Source: Lachnospiraceae bacterium UBA7050 (GTDB lineage: Bacteria > Bacillota > Clostridia > Lachnospirales > Lachnospiraceae). Taken from it: a stretch of 64,000 nt of DNA. A model generated the notes under the pieces. That model was not told where the DNA came from, ran no database searches, and saw only the letters and a list, made by a program, of their open reading frames with translations. Below are positions 27,962 to 36,397 of the stretch, one piece after another. How positions within the stretch are numbered: the first letter of the stretch is position 1; every line of letters begins with the position of its first letter. A program made the position numbers and the translations under genes. The stretch covers positions 232,935 to 296,934 of the forward strand of contig DLAJ01000017.1 of assembly GCA_002493905.1 (NCBI GenBank), written 5' to 3'.

Positions 27962-28771
27962 TCATTCCTTTTTTCTGTAAATTGATGGCTGTATGTATTG
28001 GAATTTGATTTTTGTTTTGTCTAAGGATTCCGTCGCCCCGATAAACAGATAGCCTCCCGGTTCCATGAAGTCGTATACCTTTTGAACCAGATTATATTTT
28101 ACATCATCCTTGAAATAGATCATGACATTTCTTAAAAAAACAACATGGAATCTTCTCTTAAACGGAAACGGGTCCATCAGATTAAATCTGCGGTATATCA
28201 CCTGGCTCTTCAGTTCATCCTTGGCCTGATACTGCTCATTCCCGATATCCTGGAAAAATCTTCGTTTCCATTTTTCGGGAAGCGGCTCAATCTGTTCCTT
28301 AAGATAGACACCCTTAACGGCATGCTCCAGCACCTTCGTCGATATGTCTGTTGCCAGCACCCGTGTATCCCATGCCCTGTGATCCAGTCCAAAGAATTCC
28401 GTCAGATACATGGCAAGCGTATAAGGCTCTTCACCCGTAGAAGATGCCGCAGACCAGATTCCGAGATCTCTTGTACCTGCAGCCCGCACTTTCAGATAGG
28501 GGAGTACCACATTCGTCAAATACTCAAAGTGCTCTGACTCCCGCATAAAATAAGTGTGGTTTGTTGTTAATACGTTGATCAGGGTTTCCGCTTCCTGCCC
28601 CTTCGGATTATCCAGCACTTTTTTCATAAATTCATCAAAGCCGCTGTAACCGTTCCGCAGCAGGTAGGGTTCCAATCTTCCGTTCACCAAAACCCGTTTC
28701 TGACTTAAGTCAATTCCGTAGTGCGCTTTCACATAAGCGACTATTTTTTGAAATTCACTGTCCGTTATCAC
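27962..28771 (-). CDS. cheR: Chemotaxis methyltransferase CheR
   Basis: 269 residues with an N-terminal helical domain and an SAM-dependent methyltransferase fold (IWSAASSTGEEPYTLAM; FNLMDPFPFKRRFHVVFLRNVMIYF). It starts with GTG, preceded by GGGTGATATAG. It methylates the MCP. A strong internal promoter lies upstream at 28899-28927, so cheRBYAW-mcp-hpt can be expressed apart from the first two genes. Confidence 0.95.
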   Translation of the reverse strand: MITDSEFQKIVAYVKAHYGIDLSQKRVLVNGRLEPYLLRNGYSGFDEFMKKVLDNPKGQEAETLINVLTTNHTYFMRESEHFEYLTNVVLPYLKVRAAGTRDLGIWSAASSTGEEPYTLAMYLTEFFGLDHRAWDTRVLATDISTKVLEHAVKGVYLKEQIEPLPEKWKRRFFQDIGNEQYQAKDELKSQVIYRRFNLMDPFPFKRRFHVVFLRNVMIYFKDDVKYNLVQKVYDFMEPGGYLFIGATESLDKTKIKFQYIQPSIYRKKE

Positions 28772-28837
28772 CTATATCACCCGTATTTGTTTAATTTGCA
28801 ATAATGACCTTCCAAAGAAGAATTTGCGAACGCAACA

Positions 28838-28866
28838 TTGAAAAGAGTGTTGAAGCACTCTCTCAA
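28838..28866 (-). other. Hairpin in the cheR leader
   Basis: TTGAAAAGAGTG pairs with CACTCTCTCAA around a 6-base loop between the internal promoter and cheR. It may be an attenuator or an mRNA-stabilising structure. Confidence 0.45.
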
Positions 28867-28898
28867 AATTTAGGAAAATTTCACTACTGCTTTATAAT

Positions 28899-28927
28899 AT
28901 AGTAATCGTTTCAGCAGTGTCTGTCAA
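28899..28927 (-). promoter_or_regulatory. Internal promoter ahead of cheR
   Basis: TTGACA (28922-28927) and TACTAT (28899-28904) with a 17-base spacer on the − strand, inside the 187-base gap after the HD-GYP regulator gene. Confidence 0.75.
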
Positions 28928-28958
28928 TAAAATTTCCACGGTTCTTTTGTATTTATTC

Positions 28959-30023
28959 TCATACGATACGCAACTGTTTGTATATTTTGTTAAATACTTC
29001 CACTATATGCGGATCATATCTGATCCCGCTGCCTTCATTAATCATGCGGATGCTCTCTTCAGGCGAGTGTCCTTCTCCGCCGTGTATATGTCCCAGCCAT
29101 GCGTCAAAATCATTTGCAACAGTCGTGATACGTGCCTCAAGCGGAATGTCCGTTCCAGAAATTCCCTCCGGATAACCGCTTCCGTCCCAGTTTGCATGAT
29201 GATAACGTGCAATCAGAATTGCCATATCCAGCGCCGGGCTCTTATAAGTACCGCTGTTGATCTCCTCCAGTATCTTAGCGCCTTCCTCTGTGTGCATGCG
29301 GATATCATCCCTGCTGATGCCTTCGTCCTGCCGGCCGGCAGCACCTTCCGTAAGAAAGATTTCTCCAATATCATGTAAAACAGATGCCGTTGAAATCGTA
29401 TCCACAAACTCGTCTGAAATCAGGTTTTCAAATTTCGGCACAAGCTGAAGGCTCTGTGCGATCAGATGGCTGTTATACCCGACTTTTTCCAGATGGCTGT
29501 CCATGTTCGTATTTCTCCGCTCAACAATCTTCGCAAGCGCAAGCAGCACCCGCTCCTGCTCCTCCAAAACCTGCTTTTTCTGTTCTTCAACCATACGGTG
29601 CATCATACGGTTATAGTTTTCCATTTCCTGCTTAATACGGTAACTGTTCAGCTGATTATTCACACGCATGACGACTTCAATACGCTCAAACGGTTTCGGA
29701 ATAAAATCTACCGCACCAGCTTCAAACGCCGCACGTTTATCCTCCCCGGAATTTGCTACCGTAATAAAAATAAACGGGATATCCCGCGTGCGCGGATTAC
29801 TTTTCAACAATTTACAAAATTCCAGTCCATTCATTCCAGGCATTGAAAAATCGGACAAAATGAGCTGCGGCATTGTCTGCTTCATAATATCAAGCGCTCT
29901 CTGCACGCTGAGCGCGCAGAGCGGTTCGTGTCCTTCCGCCTGTATGATATTTTCGAGAATTTTGACATTGACGCTTAAGTCATCCACAATCAGTATTTTA
30001 GCCGGTTTCTTGTTTTCTGCCAC
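28959..30023 (-). CDS. Response regulator with HD-GYP output domain (RpfG-like)
   Basis: Receiver domain (phospho-Asp in LILSDFSMPGMNG) followed by a coiled linker and an HD-GYP domain with VLHDIGEIFL and HHANWDGSGYPEG. All expected metal and GYP residues are present, so cyclic di-GMP hydrolysis is likely (family knowledge). The frame opens at 30071. The GTG at 30023 follows AAGGGGGG at good spacing and is preferred, giving 354 residues. Second gene of the operon, after the PAS kinase, which may phosphorylate it. Confidence 0.9.
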   Translation of the reverse strand: MAENKKPAKILIVDDLSVNVKILENIIQAEGHEPLCALSVQRALDIMKQTMPQLILSDFSMPGMNGLEFCKLLKSNPRTRDIPFIFITVANSGEDKRAAFEAGAVDFIPKPFERIEVVMRVNNQLNSYRIKQEMENYNRMMHRMVEEQKKQVLEEQERVLLALAKIVERRNTNMDSHLEKVGYNSHLIAQSLQLVPKFENLISDEFVDTISTASVLHDIGEIFLTEGAAGRQDEGISRDDIRMHTEEGAKILEEINSGTYKSPALDMAILIARYHHANWDGSGYPEGISGTDIPLEARITTVANDFDAWLGHIHGGEGHSPEESIRMINEGSGIRYDPHIVEVFNKIYKQLRIV

Positions 30024-30045
30024 CTCGTAAGCCCCCCTTTCCCTG

Positions 30046-31494
30046 TTAACGAACTTCTTCCTCACCTTCAACCATTGCAGTCAGCGTTTCTTTTACACGC
30101 TCATACGCAGCGATGCTTTTCTCATAATTTTCTTTTCTCAGTGCCATTTCAAGCTGAAGAATGGGGCGCTTTAATTCGCTCTCACGATCCTGTGTAAGTA
30201 CCTTAATCGTCTGTGCCAGCGTCTCTGCCTTCTCCCATGAGCCAAGCTCAATAGAGAGAACCAGCTTCTCCAGACGCTTTCTCAATTCCTCCCGGTTTTC
30301 TTTTGTCCCAAACGTCAGTCGTTCCTCGTGCCCGCTCTCCTCCATGCTTTCCGTCAGATTATTCCAGTTACGGTAAGTTTCGCTCATATCGCCGCTTTCA
30401 TCAACATTTTGTCCTGTCCGGAGCCGGATGCTGAAAGAGAAACAGCTCCCCTTTCCTTTCTCACTCTCCACATGAATCGTCCCATGCATCATCTCCACAA
30501 GCTGCTTCGTGATGGAAAGTCCTAAACCTGTGCCGCCGAATCGCCGCGTAATGGAGGCATCCACCTGCTTAAAGCTCTGAAACAGTTTATCCTGCTCCTC
30601 CACGGAGATTCCAATTCCGCTGTCCCGTACCATAAAAAACAGCTCCACCTCATCCCCTGCACGCATCGTCTTGCTCACATCCACGCTGACCTGCCCGACT
30701 GTCGTAAATTTTACGGCATTGGAAAGAAGGTTGTTTAATATTTGTCCGATGCGCAGTTCATCTCCGATCACGAGCTGCGGAATTGTCTCGTCAATATGGA
30801 CTCTGAGCTGAAGTTCCTTTTTATTAATTGCAACCGTATGCGTAGCGATGATCTGATCCATCATCTTATAAAAATCAAATTCTTTTTCTTCCAGCGTGAA
30901 TTTACCTGCTTCCATTTTGGAAAAATCAAGAATATTATTAATGATGGCAGACATATTGTCACAGCAGTAAAGAATGATGTCCAGTGTTTTCCGGACTTCC
31001 TCATCCTGTACATTCTCAGAAAGCGCCATCACATGCCCCTTAATCCCGTTCACCGGCGTGCGGAGCTCATGCGTAACGTTCGCGGTAAACTCGTTGCGCG
31101 CCTTCTGGTTGGCTTCCTCTTCCTCTTTAAGCTGGCGGATGCGGATATCCATGTTTTTCCGGTATGCAATGTCTTCCGCAAGCAGATAGCCGCCGTCTTC
31201 ATCCGCAGTAAAATGCAGCATAACCGGAAAACATGCATTGTTCTTCCGGTACATGACAGTCTCCTGACCGTCTTTTAGAAGCGACACGTCAAAATTGATA
31301 TAGCTTCCGTCCTCTTTTTGAAATTCCTGTCTGAACACCGCACACATGCTGCCTGAAAGCATTTCTTCCTGCGTATACCCGAGTTTTTCGAGCGCAGAGC
31401 GGTTTCCGTAAGATATGGCGCCGTCCCGGTCAAAGGCCAATACAAGCTCAACGGTCTGTTCCGCCACACCCGCATTCATCCATTCTTTTTTCAT
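30046..31494 (-). CDS. PAS-domain sensor histidine kinase, soluble
   Basis: About 482 residues, no membrane segment. Order: PAS (ELVLAFDRDGAISYGN...), HisKA with NVTHELRTPVNG, HATPase with NLLSNAVKFT and FGGTGLGLSITKQL. A C-terminal helical tail of about 110 residues has no receiver and no obvious Hpt histidine. The frame opens at 31590, but the ATG at 31494 (MKKEWMNAG) follows GGAGGGG. First gene of the chemosensory operon. The soluble PAS kinase likely senses an internal signal. Confidence 0.9.
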   Translation of the reverse strand: MKKEWMNAGVAEQTVELVLAFDRDGAISYGNRSALEKLGYTQEEMLSGSMCAVFRQEFQKEDGSYINFDVSLLKDGQETVMYRKNNACFPVMLHFTADEDGGYLLAEDIAYRKNMDIRIRQLKEEEEANQKARNEFTANVTHELRTPVNGIKGHVMALSENVQDEEVRKTLDIILYCCDNMSAIINNILDFSKMEAGKFTLEEKEFDFYKMMDQIIATHTVAINKKELQLRVHIDETIPQLVIGDELRIGQILNNLLSNAVKFTTVGQVSVDVSKTMRAGDEVELFFMVRDSGIGISVEEQDKLFQSFKQVDASITRRFGGTGLGLSITKQLVEMMHGTIHVESEKGKGSCFSFSIRLRTGQNVDESGDMSETYRNWNNLTESMEESGHEERLTFGTKENREELRKRLEKLVLSIELGSWEKAETLAQTIKVLTQDRESELKRPILQLEMALRKENYEKSIAAYERVKETLTAMVEGEEEVR

Positions 31495-31524
31495 CTGAAC
31501 CCCTCCATGCCTGCAAATTGCTTT

Positions 31525-31553
31525 ATTATACCACTTTCTGCATAAATTCTCAA
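31525..31553 (-). promoter_or_regulatory. Main promoter of the chemosensory operon
   Basis: TTGAGA (31548-31553) and TATAAT (31525-31530) with a 17-base spacer, about 25 bases before the ribosome site of the PAS kinase. Confidence 0.8.
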
Positions 31554-31559
31554 GATGCG

Positions 31560-31597
31560 AAACACGTTGTACGCCGGGTTCTGCATACAACGTGTTT
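31560..31597. terminator. Hairpin ending the RiPP operon
   Basis: AAACACGTTGTA and TACAACGTGTTT form a perfect 12-base stem between the last permease of the RiPP operon and the chemosensory promoter. The T-runs are short, so it is a likely but not certain terminator. Confidence 0.65.
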
Positions 31598-31657
31598 TGT
31601 TCATCATCCGCTTATGAACGGCACTGCACATTCGTACCATTTTCCAAAATTCCAAGG

Positions 31658-32857
31658 TTATGAAGCATGGCCGCTTTTGCCCTTTTGCTTCATCAGCCCC
31701 TCCTCGGGCATTTTCTCATACGATTTCCATGCTCCCCATATCAAAGCAGCGCAGAAAGCCATAAGCAGAACCGTAATCACATAGATGTATGGAATATCTG
31801 CGAATCTGGTCCTCCAATGCGGTATCATCAAAACATCGTGAAACCTCGTATTATGACCAATCGGAAACAGCAGAAAAATCTGCGGCTGATTGCTCGCCCC
31901 CGTCAGAAAACCGGGTATCCAGAACAACACCAGCGTATAGACTGTTGCGGTCAATAAGTTGGATGCCAATACGGATGCCAGAACCGCCATGCCAAGTGTA
32001 AGCAAAATACCTGCTGTATACAGAAATACGGCATCCATCAGGGCCGTGCCGACCGTTTTTGCATCAGACACCCCCTGGAATAGAAAGGGTTCTGTCAGCT
32101 GGATGCTGCATGACAGACCTTCCCCGCCAAAAAGGGCAAGCGTGACCAGCACATGCAGGAGGACCATGCCAAGTATGAGCATCAGTCCCATCAAAAACGC
32201 CGCTGCCACCTTTGCGGTAAAACATTTTTTCCTGCCGCACTTAGACGTAAACAGAAGCGCATTCATCCGCTGCGTATATTCCTCCGAGAAAAGCGGTGAA
32301 ACCGCAAGCATGATAAACAGATTCAGCGCAAACATCCCTGCAATCAGGCTCTGAAGCATCCGGCTCCACGGAACGGAATACCCAAATTCCAGCGGCAGAA
32401 CGCTTTCCGGAAACAATTCCCCGATCTGAAAAAGCTGATCCTTATTAAGGTTCCCTCCCACAGACTCCGTCTGCCACTCACCGTCTACGAAGGTTTCCCT
32501 CTGCGTATATGGCAGAAAAAACTGTTTCAGGACCCGCTGCGGATACCCCCCGGACAGCTCCGGCTGAGTTCCTTCCTGCCCTGCCTCCTGATCCTTCATC
32601 AGATCGCAGTACATCTCCCAGACGGCCTCATCCGTCAGCTCCCCGCAATACCGCTGTGTCTGCTCCCTTTCCAGCTCAACCGCTTCCTGTCCTTCCATGA
32701 CCGAACCATCTTTGTTTTGAATATGATACTGGCTTCCAAACGGATCGACACGGTTCACATAGACTGCCGCGCAATAACAGAAAAGAAGCGCAAGCCCGAT
32801 ACAAAACGATTTTCTGCGCAGCATTTTATAAAATTCAAGCGAAATCAACGTCATCAT
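31658..32857 (-). CDS. ABC-2-type permease 1 of the RiPP operon
   Basis: 399 residues. One membrane helix near the N-terminus, an extracytoplasmic domain of about 130 residues beginning DPFGSQYHI, then about five helices. It shares DPFG, a DVFPES-like motif (ELFPESVLPL) and MNALLFTSKCGRKKCF with the permeases at 34084 and 36398, so the three are paralogues. Start after GGAGG. It is the last gene of the operon and follows precursor C. It has no ATPase of its own and must use the one at 33190. Likely role: peptide export or self-immunity. Confidence 0.85.
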   Translation of the reverse strand: MMTLISLEFYKMLRRKSFCIGLALLFCYCAAVYVNRVDPFGSQYHIQNKDGSVMEGQEAVELEREQTQRYCGELTDEAVWEMYCDLMKDQEAGQEGTQPELSGGYPQRVLKQFFLPYTQRETFVDGEWQTESVGGNLNKDQLFQIGELFPESVLPLEFGYSVPWSRMLQSLIAGMFALNLFIMLAVSPLFSEEYTQRMNALLFTSKCGRKKCFTAKVAAAFLMGLMLILGMVLLHVLVTLALFGGEGLSCSIQLTEPFLFQGVSDAKTVGTALMDAVFLYTAGILLTLGMAVLASVLASNLLTATVYTLVLFWIPGFLTGASNQPQIFLLFPIGHNTRFHDVLMIPHWRTRFADIPYIYVITVLLMAFCAALIWGAWKSYEKMPEEGLMKQKGKSGHAS

Positions 32858-32918
32858 GATACGTTTCCTCCATGCAGAAAAAATCTCCCCGCCATGCTTA
32901 TACAGCCTTTAGAATATC

Positions 32919-33128
32919 TCACAATGAATGAGAAGCATCATTTGTGTGGGATGTGATTGAACCGTTCGATATGATCGAGGATACGCGGGCTGGAATATCG
33001 CTTTTGAATCTGTTCTGAAAAATCCCTGCGCAGCCGCATGCGCAGGAACACACACAATAGCAGCTGCAGGCAGCATATGCCTCAACCGACTGCTCCGTCC
33101 ACTCCGTTTTCTTTTTTAATTTTTTCAT
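32919..33128 (-). CDS. Cys-rich RiPP precursor C
   Basis: A 69-residue peptide. The basic leader MKKLKKKTEWTEQ leads to the shared junction SVEAYA and then seven cysteines at 21, 23, 25, 27, 29, 31 and 33, strictly every second residue. A Ser/Asn-rich tail of 36 residues follows. The frame opens at 33158. The ATG at 33128 after GGGCGGGGA gives the leader that matches the other precursors. It resembles the CLI_3235-type clostridial bacteriocin precursors that I recall as partners of CcpM radical SAM enzymes. It sits between the ATPase and permease 1. Confidence 0.85.
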   Translation of the reverse strand: MKKLKKKTEWTEQSVEAYAACSCYCVCSCACGCAGIFQNRFKSDIPARVSSIISNGSITSHTNDASHSL

Positions 33129-33189
33129 AGGAATCCCCGCCCTTTCTACTTCTTCCACAGCCGTTTTTCAGCACAAAGGCTCTGTCCGG

Positions 33190-34056
33190 TTATTTCGTCT
33201 TATCAAAATGATACAGATACAGGTCTTCCAGATTGGCTTTTACCTGTTTTGCCGCCTCCATAGGCTTTCCCTCGTGAAACAGACGCAGCGTACAGCCATC
33301 CTCATGATTGATCTGACTGATGATCTTGAACTTATCGTAGTATTGGTCAGCCTCCCCAAACGGTACGCTGCACTCCCAAATCTTCCCGTCCAGCTGCTGC
33401 AATAAGCTGTCCGGCGTCCCCGAGCCTACAATCTGCCCCAGTCTCATAAACAAAAGCTGCGTTGCAGTATATTCGATATCCGATACGATATGCGTGGAAA
33501 GAATCACCGTTCTGCCGTGCGCAATCCTGTGAACCAGATTACGGAATTTCACGCGTTCCTGCGGATCGACACCCACCGTCGGCTCATCAAGAATCAGCAG
33601 CTTCGGATCGTTTAATATCGCCTGCGCAATACCGAGACGCTGCCTCATTCCGCCCGAAAGCTGCCGGATTTCTTTGTCTTTTACGTCCAAAAGGTCCACC
33701 TGCGACAGCACCTCTATGATCCGGTCCGGTGCATTTTTTTTGGAAAAGCCTTTGAGTGTTGCGATATAAAATAAAAACTTATAGCATGTGAAATCAGGAT
33801 AATACCCAAAATCCTGCGGCAGATATCCCAGAATACTGCGATAATTCTGCCCTGCTTTTTTTATATCCTTTCCATCAAACAGGATTCTGCCCTCCGTAGG
33901 TTTCTGCAGATTGCACAGCAGACGGATCATCGTCGTCTTACCGCTGCCATTTGCGCCCAGCAGTCCATAAATTCCTTCTGTAAACGTATAGTTGACCTGT
34001 TTCAGTGCTCTCAGCGTCCCATAATTTTTGGATACATTTTCTAACTGCAGTTCCAT
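33190..34056 (-). CDS. ABC transporter ATPase of the RiPP operon
   Basis: 288 residues with Walker A GANGSGKTT, signature SGGMRQR, Walker B LLILDEPTVGVDP and the LSTHI switch. It is a bacitracin/lantibiotic-immunity-type ABC-2 ATPase by general form. It is the only stand-alone ATPase in the operon, so it probably energises all three permeases at 31658, 34084 and 36398. The C-terminal 80 residues after the ATPase core are not characterised. Confidence 0.92.
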   Translation of the reverse strand: MELQLENVSKNYGTLRALKQVNYTFTEGIYGLLGANGSGKTTMIRLLCNLQKPTEGRILFDGKDIKKAGQNYRSILGYLPQDFGYYPDFTCYKFLFYIATLKGFSKKNAPDRIIEVLSQVDLLDVKDKEIRQLSGGMRQRLGIAQAILNDPKLLILDEPTVGVDPQERVKFRNLVHRIAHGRTVILSTHIVSDIEYTATQLLFMRLGQIVGSGTPDSLLQQLDGKIWECSVPFGEADQYYDKFKIISQINHEDGCTLRLFHEGKPMEAAKQVKANLEDLYLYHFDKTK

Positions 34057-34083
34057 TCTTTTTACCTTTCTGATTTATAATCT

Positions 34084-35250
34084 TTAATCTGCTGCACGCC
34101 TGTTATAAACAGTGCAGGCGCACAGAATGATGACTGCCGAAGCACACAGCAGTATTCCTGCAGCGGCATGGCTGTATGCGACCCTCATGCTTCGAAACGA
34201 TACATCCGGAACCGACATGACGCCGGAAAAGTCAAACATACGGTTGACCGGCGCAATCAGCTTTATTTCATCCGGAATCCTAAAAATCCGCAATATCAAA
34301 GGCGAAACAGATAATACCATTGACAGAATAAACGCATCCAAACTGTTTTTGGCAAGCACGGATGCCAGTATTGTCAGACTGATCGTAAAGAAAAGCCCCG
34401 CCGTTGAAAGCAGCACTGCATCAACAATAACCGTTCCCAGCGTTTTTGCCGTCGGACAGTCCTGATACAAAAACGGCTCCACCAATTGAATGCTGCACTG
34501 CAGGCCTTCTGTTCCAAAAAGCAGATGCGTTATGGCTGTGAGCAGCAGGACAGTGCCCGCAGCAAGCACAGTTCCAATTGCATACACAGTCAGCGTTTTC
34601 GCCCAAAAGCATTTCCGTCTGCCAAACCTTGACGTAAATAAAAGCGCATTCATCTTCTTTGCGCGTTCTTCGGAAAAAACAGGAGAAATCCCAAAAAACA
34701 CAAAGATATTCAACAGGAAAATACCGGTGACAACCGCTTCAAGCGTCCCTCCCCACTGAACGGAATATTCATAATACAGCGGCTGCGCGCTTTCCGGAAA
34801 GACATCCCTGACCGGACGCAGTTCTTCCTCCCCGTAATGGTAAACAAGCGTATCCAGCTTCCTGCCGGACAGCTTATCCGTATTCACAAAATAATAATAC
34901 ACAAGGCGTTTTGCGTTCGGAGCGCTGATTGAAATCGGGCTGGACGTTTCCGCATTCTGGATCATTCCTTCAATCTGCGCTTCATTGTCCCGCTCATTTT
35001 GGACAATCTGCGCCACCCATTCATCCGACAGCACTCCGCGGTATCGTTCCGAATCCTGCCTGTCCTGACTGACAGCCTCACTGCCATTTAAGAGGGTTCC
35101 GTCTTCTGCCAAAATATAAAAGTCATCTCCAAGCGGACTCACCCACCCAAAATAACATTCCAGCATGAACAATATGAAAACGATCAATGAAATCCAAAAA
35201 GACTTCTGGCGTACAAGCTTACCAAATTCCATTTTCATCAATGAACACAT
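34084..35250 (-). CDS. ABC-2-type permease 2 of the RiPP operon
   Basis: 388 residues, the same plan as permeases 1 and 3: N-terminal MKMEFGKLVRQKSFW and helix, extracytoplasmic domain starting SPLGDDFYI, then DVFPESAQPLYYEY, MNALLFTSRFGRRKCFWAK and about five helices. It lies 27 bases before the ATPase gene. The extracytoplasmic domain is the most divergent part between the paralogues, which would fit different substrates (inference). Confidence 0.88.
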   Translation of the reverse strand: MCSLMKMEFGKLVRQKSFWISLIVFILFMLECYFGWVSPLGDDFYILAEDGTLLNGSEAVSQDRQDSERYRGVLSDEWVAQIVQNERDNEAQIEGMIQNAETSSPISISAPNAKRLVYYYFVNTDKLSGRKLDTLVYHYGEEELRPVRDVFPESAQPLYYEYSVQWGGTLEAVVTGIFLLNIFVFFGISPVFSEERAKKMNALLFTSRFGRRKCFWAKTLTVYAIGTVLAAGTVLLLTAITHLLFGTEGLQCSIQLVEPFLYQDCPTAKTLGTVIVDAVLLSTAGLFFTISLTILASVLAKNSLDAFILSMVLSVSPLILRIFRIPDEIKLIAPVNRMFDFSGVMSVPDVSFRSMRVAYSHAAAGILLCASAVIILCACTVYNRRAAD

Positions 35251-35301
35251 AAAACTCCCCCGCTGTGATTTCCTGCCCTGCCTTTTTTGAAACCTGACAG
35301 A

Positions 35302-36393
35302 TTACTCAAGGTATACCCGCATCCTGTCAAGCGCTTCCCCGTCCAAAGTATTGAAGATTTTCTTTTTTTTCCAGCCGCGCCATTGTTCCGTCCGGTCTGT
35401 CACAACCAGATCAGCCTCTCTTAAGCACAGTCTCCCTGTCTTTTGTCCAGCCACATGCCAGATCACAAAGTCAGCATTTACTGCCCGTGTCAATGATATC
35501 AATCTGTTCTTAAAACCGCGCGCGCCCTGCGCAAACTGCCAGATGGATAACCTGCCAGCCGCATAGTCGGTCCGCAGCGTATCTGATATGCAGACTCCCT
35601 CATATTCGTGCTGTTCAAAATAATCCAATATTTTTTCCATACAGAGGACCGCTTTTTCGTTTTCACGGATATCCAGAAAAATAACCGGTTTATCCAATGT
35701 CCCGCCACGGACGCTTCCGCCCTCTCTCACATTTCTCAGCCGTTTCAGTCTCTGTCTGATCTGTTCCGTCCCCGTGATGCCGCCGCTTAAATATCCGCAG
35801 ACCTCTGCTGTGACCGCAGGCGCTGCATAGCTGTTATAGACGCCGGTAACGACCGACTGCCCCTTATAAGTAAACACCCTTTTCCTGCTTCGGTAAAGAA
35901 TGGCATTCGAAAAGTCCCGTCTGTTTGACAACGTATCTTCACGGACACCGATCACCTGATCCATTGCCGCCGGAAAAGTCAGCATCCTCCGGTTTGATTC
36001 TGCCGCAACGATGATTGCGCCGCTGTCCGCAAGCTCCCGGATTTTCGGTTCAAGCTTTCCCCCGTCACGGATACAGGTCGTACCCACACTGAGACTCACG
36101 ACATCCATCCGCTGTTTCCTACAAAAATCCAATGCCGTAAGCAGCGAAGCAATATCCCCCTGCAGCGAATGTTCCTTTAATACACAAATGCACCAAAGCT
36201 CGCACGGAACTTGAACCTCACTCAGAAAAATACCCGCACAGACGGATGCATGTGTGATGCCTTCCGCAGAGGCAGATTCCTTTGTCACTTTGCCGTCCCG
36301 AACGGTATATGCACCCTGCATCCGGACATTCGGATTCTGAATGCTCTCCATGAACTTCAGATTGACCGCACCGTCTATCAACGCAGCTCTCAT
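35302..36393 (-). CDS. Cytoplasmic subtilisin-like (S8) protease of the RiPP operon
   Basis: About 363 residues, no signal peptide. The catalytic triad fits a compact subtilase: Asp 7 in ALIDGAV, His 48 in ITHASVCAGI, Ser 188 in NSYAAPAV, with oxyanion Asn 134 in AAESNRR. The C-terminal 150 residues are not protease and weakly resemble the middle of the maturation protein at 38360. The ATG at 36393 follows GGGGAAT; the frame opens at 36414. It lies four bases after permease 3. Likely role: removal of the precursor leaders at or near the SV(E/Q)AYA junction (inference). Confidence 0.85.
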   Translation of the reverse strand: MRAALIDGAVNLKFMESIQNPNVRMQGAYTVRDGKVTKESASAEGITHASVCAGIFLSEVQVPCELWCICVLKEHSLQGDIASLLTALDFCRKQRMDVVSLSVGTTCIRDGGKLEPKIRELADSGAIIVAAESNRRMLTFPAAMDQVIGVREDTLSNRRDFSNAILYRSRKRVFTYKGQSVVTGVYNSYAAPAVTAEVCGYLSGGITGTEQIRQRLKRLRNVREGGSVRGGTLDKPVIFLDIRENEKAVLCMEKILDYFEQHEYEGVCISDTLRTDYAAGRLSIWQFAQGARGFKNRLISLTRAVNADFVIWHVAGQKTGRLCLREADLVVTDRTEQWRGWKKKKIFNTLDGEALDRMRVYLE

Positions 36394-36397
36394 CCGC

